Assembly (NCBI GenBank): GCA_902601155.1
Contig: CACKMC010000002.1
Span: 1 to 60,106 of the forward strand
DNA length: 60,106 nt
Reading direction: 5' to 3'
Source: Coxiellaceae bacterium
Lineage (GTDB): Bacteria > Pseudomonadota > Gammaproteobacteria > Comchoanobacterales > Comchoanobacteraceae
A program made the translations under genes and the position numbers. The notes under the pieces were generated by a model, which did not search any database, was not told where the DNA came from, and saw nothing but the letters and a program-made list of their open reading frames with translations. Shown piece by piece: positions 46,396 through 54,887 of this stretch. Positions within the stretch are counted from its first letter, which is position 1, and the number at the start of each line of letters is the position of its first letter.

Positions 46396-46989
46396 ATGAA
46401 GCTTGATCGTTTCACATGTTACGTCGATACTCGTCGGTTATTTCAGCCGATCACCCACACCATTTCCCCAGGAGATTGTGTTGAAGTCATCGGCGCCAAT
46501 GGATCAGGCAAAACATCCCTTTTACATGCACTGGCTGATTTGCGAGCTTATCAAGGATCGTTACAGTGGCACTACAACCAAGCAGAGAGACAAACACAAT
46601 ACCATCTTCTTGCCCATGAACACGGCCTGTATGATGAACTTTCTCCCCAAGAATCATGGGATTGTTATGCAAAATGGCTTGGCATGAACCCCATACCAAA
46701 TACCCATGACCTATTGGCACGTTGGCAGATGAAAGCGCATCAACACCAACCCAATAAAACATTAAGCTATGGCCAACACAAAAAAGTACAATGGCTCAAA
46801 ATGCTTTACTTTCCTAAACCTTTGTGGTTACTGGACGAGCCTTTTAACGGCCTGGACAAGACGTGTCTTCACTTATGCTTAGAAGCTTGTGAGCAACATC
46901 TAAAAAAGGGCGGAATGATTATTTTCAGTGCACATGGTACACATCCACTTAAAACAAACATCACAACACATTGGACCTTAAGCCCATGA
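46396..46989 (+). CDS. ccmA: Heme exporter ATP-binding protein CcmA
   Basis: CcmA is the ATPase that with CcmB drives release of holo-CcmE from the CcmC complex. The 197-residue ABC protein has Walker A GANGSGKTS (about residues 34-42), the signature LSYGQHKK, Walker B LWLLDEPFNGLD and the H-loop histidine in FSAHG. It is divergent from the permease and ccmC-H run. Its stop overlaps ccmB by 4 bases. Confidence 0.95.
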   Translation: MKLDRFTCYVDTRRLFQPITHTISPGDCVEVIGANGSGKTSLLHALADLRAYQGSLQWHYNQAERQTQYHLLAHEHGLYDELSPQESWDCYAKWLGMNPIPNTHDLLARWQMKAHQHQPNKTLSYGQHKKVQWLKMLYFPKPLWLLDEPFNGLDKTCLHLCLEACEQHLKKGGMIIFSAHGTHPLKTNITTHWTLSP

Positions 46990-47630
46990 CCTGGTTTAAA
47001 CTTCTGGCAAAACTTTACTATCGTCAACGATGGGTATGGTTAAGCACCTATGGATGGCTTGTCCTCGCACTGACACTATGTAGCATGCAACTATCCAATG
47101 CATCCACGGCAAGTTATCAACAATGGCTATGGATTTTATGGGTGATGATGTTAGTACAATCCGCACCAAATTTATGGTGCTTTGAAAGACACGACACGCT
47201 TTGTCAGTGGTGCCAACAACCAGGTGGTGTCCGTTTTTTTCTTTATCGTATTGGCTTCTTCACCCTACTACACAGCGGTGGCTGGATACTTCTCACATCA
47301 TGGCTAAGTTTCACCAATATGTGGTCTATACCCGTCTGGTTCAATCTTTCTTCATTACTTACCTTTATTCCATTGCTCTGTGCCTTAGTCAGCCTATTCA
47401 CCACACTAACCAGTCAACTAAGACATGCTGCCACCCTACTAAGTTGCCTGCTTATTCCCATGCTCATACCATTCATACTTGGCGGTTGTATGCTGATACA
47501 AGAGCCAAGCAATCATAGCCTTTATCACGCCATCCTATGTATCGTCACAGCAATCACATTACTCTTTGGCTTATGTTTTCCTCACCTTCTCACCCCTTTA
47601 CTTCGCGCTTTACCGAAAACACAAGACTGA
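46986..47630 (+). CDS. ccmB: Heme exporter protein CcmB
   Basis: CcmB is the membrane partner of CcmA. ATG 46986 overlaps the ccmA stop by 4 bases (ATGA) and gives 214 residues with six membrane segments. The LPLxIPxxI-like stretch of the family appears as LLIPMLIPFILGG near residue 155, and FERHDTLCQWC occupies the first cytoplasmic loop. Sequence conservation is modest, so operon position adds weight. Confidence 0.92.
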   Translation: MTWFKLLAKLYYRQRWVWLSTYGWLVLALTLCSMQLSNASTASYQQWLWILWVMMLVQSAPNLWCFERHDTLCQWCQQPGGVRFFLYRIGFFTLLHSGGWILLTSWLSFTNMWSIPVWFNLSSLLTFIPLLCALVSLFTTLTSQLRHAATLLSCLLIPMLIPFILGGCMLIQEPSNHSLYHAILCIVTAITLLFGLCFPHLLTPLLRALPKTQD

Positions 47631-47693
47631 ATGATGGGCGATTTGCATCCTATGTGTTACCCTGTTCATGGCAAACATTGATAGGAGATACCA

Positions 47694-48470
47694 ATGAAAA
47701 CATGCAGTGTTGAAAGCCTCTCACCCTTTTTATCTCCACAAATTAAACAATGCTTTGTCCATGATTGCATCGCATCAACCCAAGACTTTCTCATGGAGAA
47801 AACACCACCACCTGACGGATCCTTTTATCTTTGCTTAGCCAAATCACAACACAAAGGTCGAGGCAGACGTGGGCAACCCTGGCTTGCCTCACCTAACCAA
47901 TCTTTACTGATGTCTATCAGTACTTGCCTTACATTACCTCACCCTATGCCACCACTGGCATTGATGTTAACCACGGCTTGCATTGAGCATTTACACCAAA
48001 TGGGCGTAAGCACTTCATTGCAATTAAAATGGCCTAATGATCTGTATATTGGCCATAAAAAATTAGGTGGATTACTGATTGAGTCAGTTTTCGATGCGTG
48101 TCGCACCCATGTGGTGGTGGGGCTTGGCATAAACTTAACCGATGCGCCACTCAAAGACAGTACAAGCCTCTTGGATGCTTGGCCCAATCCTTGTGCGATC
48201 GAAAAGTTAATTGCGGGCCTCAGCCACACCATCCTATCGACACTCTCTTCTTTGTGTATGCGCACGCCATGGTCTGCGCGCTGGAATGCCATTCATGGAC
48301 TACAAAATCAGCAGATCATCCTACAAGAGGATCCCCCCACTACCACACACGTCATATCCATTGATGAATCGGGTGAACTGATCCTAAAAAATGGTCGACG
48401 ACTTCGCGCTGACCAAACACGCATTATTTGGCCCATAAAGCCAGAAGATGATCAACACTGTGCAAAATAG
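47694..48470 (+). CDS. birA: Biotin--[acetyl-CoA-carboxylase] ligase, without DNA-binding domain
   Basis: BirA activates biotin with ATP and attaches it to the biotin carboxyl carrier protein. The 258-residue protein begins directly with the catalytic domain. Present are the biotinyl-AMP loop GRGRRGQPWLA, LQLKWPNDLYIGHKKLGGLLIE and VVVGLGINL, then the small C-terminal SH3-like domain. The N-terminal helix-turn-helix of E. coli BirA is missing, so it should not act as a biotin-operon repressor. The 3' end overlaps the convergent HAD gene by 47 bases. Confidence 0.93.
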   Translation: MKTCSVESLSPFLSPQIKQCFVHDCIASTQDFLMEKTPPPDGSFYLCLAKSQHKGRGRRGQPWLASPNQSLLMSISTCLTLPHPMPPLALMLTTACIEHLHQMGVSTSLQLKWPNDLYIGHKKLGGLLIESVFDACRTHVVVGLGINLTDAPLKDSTSLLDAWPNPCAIEKLIAGLSHTILSTLSSLCMRTPWSARWNAIHGLQNQQIILQEDPPTTTHVISIDESGELILKNGRRLRADQTRIIWPIKPEDDQHCAK

Positions 48471-49092
48471 CCAAAGGGCTGGCTGATTGAAGTACTGAAA
48501 AAGGTGTGGTACCTGTCAAGACAGCAATGCCTTGACACCCCCAAGCTTGAGCCATTTGCATGTCACACAAATGATCTCCCACCATTAACACGGTATGCGC
48601 AGAAACCTCATACCGGTCGGCCAAGGCATCCAACATAGCGGTATTGGGCTTAGATGGATAATCATCACCACTGAATACAGCACGGACATACTGATCTAAA
48701 CCCATCGCAGACAATACTGGCATGACTTGACCCATGGCTGAACTGGTTGCAATCGCACACTGCACCCCTTGCTGATGTAGTGACGCCATCATATCGAATA
48801 CACCGACACGAACCTGTCGAGCCATCGCAAGCGCATGCATCAACTCAGCCTGAGCCTCGGGGTGATCTTTAAAAATCAAATGCACAGGATCCAGTGCTTG
48901 TTGATGAAATAATGCATGCAGTGCATGATCGTGGTAGGGCACCTCAACGCCATAAATAAGCGCGATTTTTCTCACCGCTTCAACTGGTGTCAATGGACGC
49001 GTCCAAAGCGTATCATGCCAATCAAATACAACCCACTTTACTCTGGAAAATGAGTGAGAAGATGTGCTTGAAAATGAGGAGGCAGTGGACAT
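48424..49092 (-). CDS. HAD-superfamily hydrolase, phosphoglycolate-phosphatase-like
   Basis: This is a Mg-dependent phosphatase of the haloacid dehalogenase superfamily. The 222-residue protein has motif I VVFDWHDTLW with the two catalytic aspartates, a helical cap, motif II region IATSSA, a lysine in YPSKPN (motif III) and motif IV VLMVGDHLCDMQMA. The substrate is unknown. ATG 49092 lies 55 bases inside the 3' end of rluC; no later start codon is suitable. The N-terminal 17 residues are Ser-rich. The 3' end overlaps birA. Confidence 0.85.
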   Translation of the reverse strand: MSTASSFSSTSSHSFSRVKWVVFDWHDTLWTRPLTPVEAVRKIALIYGVEVPYHDHALHALFHQQALDPVHLIFKDHPEAQAELMHALAMARQVRVGVFDMMASLHQQGVQCAIATSSAMGQVMPVLSAMGLDQYVRAVFSGDDYPSKPNTAMLDALADRYEVSAHTVLMVGDHLCDMQMAQAWGCQGIAVLTGTTPFSVLQSASPLAILHSVDHLLALWAK

Positions 49093-49934
49093 GTGTACGT
49101 ACGTGCTTTGGCTTCACCAGGTGGTATCACGGTAATCCGTTTTGCGTGCAAATACAAGTGTTTATCCTGCTTTGACCTTGGGCCATAGCGCGTATCACCC
49201 AAAATAGGATGCCCCACTGACGCACAGTGCACACGAATCTGATGCATTCTTCCAGTGTGTGGCGTCACCCCTAACAAAGTTACCTTGTCATGGCGTGCCA
49301 ACACTTTAAAATACGTTTGTGCAGATTGGCCAGCCTCATGGCATAATACACGATCGCCTTCTCGCTTTAACGGCGTATTGATCACATGACAATCCTGCGG
49401 CCAAGCACCTTGAACGACGGCAAGATAATACTTAGTGACTGCACGATCGGCAAAAAGCTTATGAAAATAAACCAAAGCACTTCTATTTTTGGCCACAAGT
49501 AAGCAGCCACTAGTCGCACGATCCAATCGATGAGCCAAACCAATTTGTAGGCTATCAGGGTATAAAACCCGTAATCCATCCACAACATTTATGCCCACCT
49601 CTGACCCACCATGCACAGCCAATCCTGGTGGTTTATTGAGCACCAAATAATCAGCATAATCATCTATCACACAGTCTTTTAACCATGCTAACGACGAAGG
49701 CGTGAGACTAGATTGCAATGCCGAATGATGGGGAGGAATCCGTATCACGTCGCCTAATTGTACACGATAACTTGGGCGTGAACGACCGCCATTGACACGC
49801 ACGGATCCTTTGCGAATACATTTGTAAATCGAAGTTCGGTGGCACCCTTTCATCTGTTTAAGCAATAAATTATCTAATCGTTGACCATGATCATTTGGAT
49901 TTGCTTCGTAATAGCTTACACCTGTTGTCATCAC
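49038..49934 (-). CDS. rluC: 23S rRNA pseudouridine synthase RluC
   Basis: RluC makes pseudouridines at positions 955, 2504 and 2580 of E. coli 23S rRNA. The 298-residue protein has an N-terminal S4 RNA-binding domain (RLDNLLLKQM to RVNGGRSRPSYRVQLGD) and the catalytic-Asp motif GLAHRLDRATSGCLLVAKN, plus HTGRMHQIRVH and GHPILGDTRYG. RluD-type specificity cannot be excluded by sequence alone, but divergence from rne matches the E. coli rluC-rne arrangement. Confidence 0.92.
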   Translation of the reverse strand: MMTTGVSYYEANPNDHGQRLDNLLLKQMKGCHRTSIYKCIRKGSVRVNGGRSRPSYRVQLGDVIRIPPHHSALQSSLTPSSLAWLKDCVIDDYADYLVLNKPPGLAVHGGSEVGINVVDGLRVLYPDSLQIGLAHRLDRATSGCLLVAKNRSALVYFHKLFADRAVTKYYLAVVQGAWPQDCHVINTPLKREGDRVLCHEAGQSAQTYFKVLARHDKVTLLGVTPHTGRMHQIRVHCASVGHPILGDTRYGPRSKQDKHLYLHAKRITVIPPGEAKARTYTCPLPPHFQAHLLTHFPE

Positions 49935-49990
49935 GCTTCCTTTTTTGCGTCAAAACTTACCGGCTTGGCCAATCATCACCTGCCAAACCC

Positions 49991-50019
49991 TTGCAGTCAT
50001 ACTGACTGTATGCTATAAG
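49991..50019 (+). promoter_or_regulatory. rne promoter with extended -10
   Basis: TTGCAG (49991-49996) and TATAAG (50014-50019) are 17 bases apart, and TGC directly before the -10 box makes an extended -10 element. Transcription would start near 50026, about 200 bases upstream of the rne start codon. Confidence 0.7.
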
Positions 50020-50025
50020 TAATCA

Positions 50026-50228
50026 TGGAAAGTTTGCAAGTCAAACGATGTATTATTTCAGTATGAATGACTGAAGGGAACATGTCATGGCCCCGATTGC
50101 CACAATTATTTTTTGTCATCTCTTGCCATTTAATGCAGCAAGACACTTTCAAATTCATACACCTCGATCATACTTTAGATCGCTGATTAAGCGCATGATC
50201 GATTTGATCTATCACCAGGAAAACCATT
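50026..50228 (+). promoter_or_regulatory. Long 5' leader of rne, possible autoregulatory region
   Basis: About 200 bases separate the predicted transcription start from the rne ATG. The leader has local self-complementary stretches around GATCATACTTTAGATCGC and GCGCATGATCGATTTGATC near its end. In E. coli the long rne leader lets RNase E limit its own mRNA; the same use here is inferred only from position and length. A 72-codon frame across it is not considered a gene. Confidence 0.4.
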
Positions 50229-52040
50229 ATGTCATCTACTATTTTAATCAATCATGTCAACGAAGAGTTACGCGTTGCCATCCTCAAGGAACAGCAATTT
50301 CATGACTTTTTTGTCCAATTACCTGAACAAACACCACCAAGCAAAGGCAATATTTATTTAGCCACCATTGAAAGCATTGAAAAATCCCTGAATGCGGCAT
50401 TTGTCAGATACCAACAAGATGGCCAAAAAAAACATGGTTTCCTCCCACTTAGCAATATTTCAAAGGCACACATTGATCCCGATAGTGACAAACCAGCACA
50501 TGAGCAACTCAAGATTGGCCAAATCCTTAAAGTCCAAGTAGAAAAAGAAGAACGTGGCACAAAAGGCGCTGCACTGACCAACCTACTAAGCCTTGCAGGC
50601 AGTTATTTGGTGCTTATGCCCAACAAACCCGGCACTTTAGGTATCTCAAAACGCATATCTCAAGAAAAACGAGAAGCGATCAAGTCACGATTGAGCAAAT
50701 TGCCCTTACCTGAAAACATGGGCCTTATTGTGAGAACGGCTGGCATTGACTGTTCAGTATCCGAGCTCAATTGGGATTTAAACTACCTTTTAAATTTATG
50801 GAAAAACATTGAGCGAGTCGCTGGTGAAAATCGACCACCTGCATTCTTATACCAAGAACGTGATGCCATGTATCGTATTGTGCGAGACAATTTAAAATCA
50901 GACCAAGACCGCATCGTCACCGATGATGTCAAAACATTTAATGCCTTACAAAATCATCTTCATATCACACGCCCAAACTATGAAGGCTTAAGCCTTCATG
51001 ACAGTACCACCCCTTTATTTGATTTTTATAATTTGCAAAAGAAAATTGACCAACTGTATGAACGTGAAGTCTCATTGCCTTCTGGCGGTAGCCTTGTATT
51101 TGATCGTGCAGAAGCCCTGACCGCCATTGACATCAACTCTGCCCGTGCAACTCGAGGCAGTAACATCGAAGAAACCGCTTATCGCACCAACTTAGAAGCC
51201 ACGAAAATTATCGCAGAACAAGTGATGCTTCGTAATATTGGCGGCATCATCATCATTGATTTCATTGATATGATGGATGATAAACACCAACATGATATTG
51301 AAAAACGCTTGGCAGAGGCATTTCAACGCGATTCCGCGCAAGTTTATATGACAGACATGTCACGTTTTTGTGTCATTGAATTATCACGACAACGTATTCG
51401 TCCTTCTCTGGGTGACCTACACTTAAAAACATGCCCAGTTTGTAAAGGCCGCGGCACTGTTCGCACATTAGAATCTTTGGCCAATTCTTTACTTCAAACA
51501 GTTGCGAGCCATGCGAACACACCCGATGTATGCACCATTGAAGTGCAACTACATCATGAGCTCTGCACCTTCCTTATCAATGAAAAGCGTGCTGCATGGC
51601 ATGCCATTGAACAACGGCATCATATTGACCTGGTGTTTATTGTGAACCCAAACTACACCTATACTACCTATCAAATCAAATGCCTGAAATCAGGACAAAC
51701 TTCGAAACGTACTCCACAAAAAGCGCAAGATGTGTCATTTAAAAAATCCACATCCAAAAAACAAGAAACGCCACTTGTTACCCCAGCAAACACCACACTG
51801 CCTCAAGCCCCTAAAAAACCAATTATCCAAGTGATTTTGGACAAAATATTCACAAAAGAAGCGCCTAAAAAGACCAAACAACCACACAGAAGACGCACAA
51901 GACATTCTGGCAAGTCCTCACAACAACGTCGAGGACATCACCATCGAAATAAACGCCATGGTAACCAGACTCAAAAACAACAGCATCACAGTCAACGCGT
52001 GATGCAACATCGCAACCATACCGATGACGAGACACTCTAA
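50229..52040 (+). CDS. rne: Ribonuclease E/G family endoribonuclease
   Basis: RNase E starts mRNA decay and processes rRNA and tRNA precursors. The 603-residue protein has the N-terminal S1 domain (NIYLATIESIEKSLNAAFV). The catalytic aspartates lie in TAIDINSARATRGSN and GIIIIDFIDMMDDKHQ, and the Zn-link cysteines in CPVCKGRG. A basic, His/Arg/Gln-rich tail follows the catalytic region (about the last 110 residues). It is far shorter than the E. coli protein (1061), so the degradosome scaffold is reduced. AGGA lies upstream of the ATG. Its stop interlocks with that of tsaE. Confidence 0.94.
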   Translation: MSSTILINHVNEELRVAILKEQQFHDFFVQLPEQTPPSKGNIYLATIESIEKSLNAAFVRYQQDGQKKHGFLPLSNISKAHIDPDSDKPAHEQLKIGQILKVQVEKEERGTKGAALTNLLSLAGSYLVLMPNKPGTLGISKRISQEKREAIKSRLSKLPLPENMGLIVRTAGIDCSVSELNWDLNYLLNLWKNIERVAGENRPPAFLYQERDAMYRIVRDNLKSDQDRIVTDDVKTFNALQNHLHITRPNYEGLSLHDSTTPLFDFYNLQKKIDQLYEREVSLPSGGSLVFDRAEALTAIDINSARATRGSNIEETAYRTNLEATKIIAEQVMLRNIGGIIIIDFIDMMDDKHQHDIEKRLAEAFQRDSAQVYMTDMSRFCVIELSRQRIRPSLGDLHLKTCPVCKGRGTVRTLESLANSLLQTVASHANTPDVCTIEVQLHHELCTFLINEKRAAWHAIEQRHHIDLVFIVNPNYTYTTYQIKCLKSGQTSKRTPQKAQDVSFKKSTSKKQETPLVTPANTTLPQAPKKPIIQVILDKIFTKEAPKKTKQPHRRRTRHSGKSSQQRRGHHHRNKRHGNQTQKQQHHSQRVMQHRNHTDDETL

Positions 52041-52471
52041 ACAAAAGTCTCCATGACAAGGACTCGACCCACTTCGCCTGGCAAGTAGTCTAAATGGACA
52101 TGCACCGATGGTTTAGGCAACGCTTCTTTTAGATGGTCTGGCCACTCAAAACAGCATAGCGCATGGTCTAAGTAAGTATCTAGCCCGGTATAATCAAGAG
52201 ACTCATGGGACTCAAGGCGATACCAATCGGCATGCACAACGGTCATAGTTTCTAAAGTATAGACTTCCATCAAGGTATAAGTAGGACTGCGTACTGCCCC
52301 CTGGTACCCTAATGCCCGCAATAAACAACGCACCCATGTGGTCTTACCAGCACCCAATGGCCCTGTTAAGTAAACCACACCAGGTATCTTCAGCGTTTTA
52401 GCCCATTCATTTAACACCTTTTGCATGGCCTCTTCATCAAACAACACAAAACGCCGAACACTTGCAGTCAT
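52037..52471 (-). CDS. tsaE: tRNA threonylcarbamoyladenosine biosynthesis ATPase TsaE
   Basis: TsaE is the ATPase that with TsaB and TsaD installs t6A37 in tRNA. ATG 52471 gives 144 residues and overlaps the orn stop by 4 bases (ATGA). The Walker A loop is in VYLTGPLGAGKTTWVRCLL, followed by SPTYTLMEVY and a Walker B-like HADWYRL. tsaD lies 1.3 kb away and yciO elsewhere in the window. The 3' end overlaps rne by 4 bases. Confidence 0.94.
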   Translation of the reverse strand: MTASVRRFVLFDEEAMQKVLNEWAKTLKIPGVVYLTGPLGAGKTTWVRCLLRALGYQGAVRSPTYTLMEVYTLETMTVVHADWYRLESHESLDYTGLDTYLDHALCCFEWPDHLKEALPKPSVHVHLDYLPGEVGRVLVMETFV

Positions 52472-53007
52472 GTGGCTTGTTCCACCAAAGCATCTCGATA
52501 ATACCGACACTCTTCAATTGATTGCTTGATATCATCTAAGGCACGGTGCGCACTAGGACTTTTTTGGAATGCAGGCAAGGAATGCCAGGCCTGAAATGCC
52601 AACTTCAAGCTCGTCACATCTAACTGACGATAATGCAAAAAATCTGTTAATCTCGGCATATATTTTGCCAAAAACCGCTTATCCTGACAAATTGAATTAC
52701 CGCATAGTGGAGACTGCCCAGGTTGGCAATATTGCTTTAAAAAATGCAATGTACCTGCTTCTGCTTCCTGTAAATGACACGTACTTTTTCGGACCGCTTC
52801 AATGAGACCAGATGCACCATGATGAGATTGATTCCAATCGTCCATCGCATCTAATTTTGATTGATCATGATGAATCACATAGACAGGTCCCTCTGCCAAT
52901 ACCGACAGTGACCAATCAGTGACGATGGTGGCAATTTCAAGAATGGTATCTTGACCAGGATTAAGACCTGTCATTTCTAAATCAATCCATACAAGCGCTT
53001 GCTTCAT
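52468..53007 (-). CDS. orn: Oligoribonuclease
   Basis: Orn degrades di- and short oligoribonucleotides to mononucleotides. The 179-residue protein is a DEDDh exonuclease. It has the first acidic motif WIDLEMTGLNP, the second in CGNSICQDKRFLAKYMP and the third in HRALDDIKQSIEECRYYR with its His and Asp. ATG 53007 is chosen over the in-frame ATG at 53028 because GAGGAG lies 9 bases before it and the N-terminus then matches known Orn proteins. Confidence 0.95.
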   Translation of the reverse strand: MKQALVWIDLEMTGLNPGQDTILEIATIVTDWSLSVLAEGPVYVIHHDQSKLDAMDDWNQSHHGASGLIEAVRKSTCHLQEAEAGTLHFLKQYCQPGQSPLCGNSICQDKRFLAKYMPRLTDFLHYRQLDVTSLKLAFQAWHSLPAFQKSPSAHRALDDIKQSIEECRYYRDALVEQAT

Positions 53008-53085
53008 CACACTACACTCCTCTTTCATCTGATGCCATCATAGTATAAGGGTAGCCTAGACATAAAAAAAGACTTCTGCCTAGGT

Positions 53086-53114
53086 TTGACATCACTGTAG
53101 TGGCCACGCATACT
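53086..53114 (+). promoter_or_regulatory. Candidate plsY promoter
   Basis: A perfect TTGACA (53086-53091) is followed after 17 bases by CATACT (53109-53114). Transcription would begin near 53121, downstream of the GTG at 53100. This argues that plsY starts at the ATG at 53142. Confidence 0.6.
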
Positions 53115-53141
53115 GTTGTCAGGCTAATTGATGTGACCACC

Positions 53142-53756
53142 ATGCTGCTATCTCTCTTATTCAGCACCCTTATGTGCTATGCCTTAGGCTCAATATCAAC
53201 GAGTTTATGCCTTGCAAAGCTTAGCCATAAAAAGGACCCTCGCCTTGAAGGCTCGCTTAATGCGGGTAGCACAAACATGTATCGCCTTTATGGTCGAAAA
53301 ATCGCGATGCTCACGTTGCTAGGAGATTGTAGCAAAACAATACTGGCCCTTTATCTTGCCGCCTACTTTTTATTGCCCAGCTGGGCGATCATCCCCCAAG
53401 GTGTTGCATTGATACTTGGGCACTGCTTTCCTATCTATCACGACTTTAAAGGCGGCAAAGGCGTGGCAGTTGCCTTGAGTCTTTTGGCCTACCATATGAT
53501 GCCGCTGGCTCTATTGGCAATAGGCATATGGTTCGCACTACTCATTTTGAGTGGGCGCGTTTCTGTCGCCTCGATCGGTGCTGCAATCACAGCATCATTA
53601 GTTAGTTTACATGTGGGTACGCTCTCAGAAATCACACTACTTACAGTAGTCACGACAATCATTGTATTTCAACATCGTGACAATATAAGACGCCTATATA
53701 CTGGACATGAACACACGCTCATCACCCCACTCTTGAAAAGACTACTAAGCAAGTGA
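53142..53756 (+). CDS. plsY: Glycerol-3-phosphate acyltransferase PlsY
   Basis: PlsY acylates glycerol-3-phosphate from acyl-phosphate at the inner membrane, the first step of phospholipid synthesis. The ATG at 53142 gives 204 residues, close to the E. coli 205. YALGSIS follows the first membrane segment, as in homologs. Motif 1 GSLNAGSTNMYRLYGRK and the loop FPIYHDFKGGKGVAVA are clear, with about five to seven membrane segments. A GTG at 53100 is in frame but lies before the predicted transcription start. The 3' end overlaps convergent tsaD by 12 bases. Confidence 0.92.
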   Translation: MLLSLLFSTLMCYALGSISTSLCLAKLSHKKDPRLEGSLNAGSTNMYRLYGRKIAMLTLLGDCSKTILALYLAAYFLLPSWAIIPQGVALILGHCFPIYHDFKGGKGVAVALSLLAYHMMPLALLAIGIWFALLILSGRVSVASIGAAITASLVSLHVGTLSEITLLTVVTTIIVFQHRDNIRRLYTGHEHTLITPLLKRLLSK

Positions 53757-54725
53757 TGCCAATGACCAACGCGCTGTCACGCTGGGTAAATTTTGAGGCC
53801 AACACTGCGCCTGCCAGCGCAAAGACGCCGCACAGGCAATCATCGCAGCATTGTCTGTACAATACACAGGGGAAGGATAGATCACCTCAACATCCAAACC
53901 TTGCAGCGATTGTCTTAACCGCTGATTACAAGCGACACCACCCCCAACTACCAAGCGTGGCGCATTCGTACTGCGCAAGGCTCGCTTTGTTTTGATCATC
54001 AATGTGTCAATGGCCGCCACTTCAAAAGAAGCTGCCACATCAGGATAATCTTTTGTATCGACTTTTTGTATCAGCTGGTACACCGCTGTTTTTAAGCCAC
54101 TAAAACTCATATCTGCATGAGGTTGTTGGCATAATGGACGAGGCAAATCATAACGTGGCTCCCCCGATTGAGCCAGGGCAGACAATGCTGCGCCGCCTGG
54201 AAAACCCAAACCTAGTAAACGGGCTGTTTTATCAAATGCTTCGCCGACAGCATCATCCAAACTCTGCCCAATCACTTGATAGTGACCAAGTGATTCAACC
54301 CAAACAAATAACGAATGACCACCAGAAACGAGCAAAGCCAAAAAGGGATAGGATAAATCAGGATTTTCAAGAAAAGAAGCACAGATATGACCCTCTAAAT
54401 GATGAATCGGCAATAAGGGGCATTGCCATCCTATTGCCAACGCCTTTGCAACACTTGCACCAACAAGCAACGAACCAATCAGCCCAGGCCCTGCAGTATA
54501 TGCCACTGCATCGATATGATGAGCCTGCAATGCATACGACTGACATAGCGCTTGAACCATCGGCAACAAGGCTTTCTGATGATCTCGCGACGCCATTTCA
54601 GGCATGACGCCACCATACTGCGCGTGACTTTGTGACGCCAATCGTTGACCAACTAAACCTTTTTCAAAACAAAAATAAGCGACTGATGTGTCATCACAGG
54701 ATGTTTCAATGGCTAAAATACCCAT
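53745..54725 (-). CDS. tsaD: tRNA N6-adenosine threonylcarbamoyltransferase TsaD
   Basis: TsaD transfers the threonylcarbamoyl group to A37 of ANN-decoding tRNAs. ATG 54725 gives 326 residues and begins ILAIETSCDDTSVAY, the ASKHA start; the longer frame adds eight residues of no similarity. The metal-binding HHLEGH, LVSGGHS, DDAVGEAFDKTARLLGL and the C-terminal YCTDNAAMIA are all present. tsaE is in the same neighbourhood. The gene is divergent from the ankyrin-repeat gene and convergent with plsY. Confidence 0.97.
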   Translation of the reverse strand: MGILAIETSCDDTSVAYFCFEKGLVGQRLASQSHAQYGGVMPEMASRDHQKALLPMVQALCQSYALQAHHIDAVAYTAGPGLIGSLLVGASVAKALAIGWQCPLLPIHHLEGHICASFLENPDLSYPFLALLVSGGHSLFVWVESLGHYQVIGQSLDDAVGEAFDKTARLLGLGFPGGAALSALAQSGEPRYDLPRPLCQQPHADMSFSGLKTAVYQLIQKVDTKDYPDVAASFEVAAIDTLMIKTKRALRSTNAPRLVVGGGVACNQRLRQSLQGLDVEVIYPSPVYCTDNAAMIACAASLRWQAQCWPQNLPSVTARWSLASLA

Positions 54726-54828
54726 CTTTTCTCTCAAAGTATCTTTCATTAGATTAACGAGATCTTGCTAAAAAAACAAATGAACAAGACTGACGCGTTG
54801 TTTAAAAATAGAGCAATATAATAATTAA

Positions 54829-54858
54829 TTGACATAAAATATTTATTCGTGCAATAAT
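54829..54858 (+). promoter_or_regulatory. Candidate promoter of the ankyrin gene
   Basis: A perfect TTGACA (54829-54834) precedes AATAAT (54853-54858) by 18 bases, 29 bases upstream of the ATG at 54888. This suggests independent expression of the ankyrin-repeat gene. Confidence 0.55.
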
Positions 54859-54887
54859 CGCCCCATATTTACCAGGAACCAACCATT

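Noticed and set aside
50087-50305. 72-codon open frame upstream of and overlapping rne
   Set aside because: It has no family likeness and runs out of frame into the rne coding region. The region is better explained as the rne leader.
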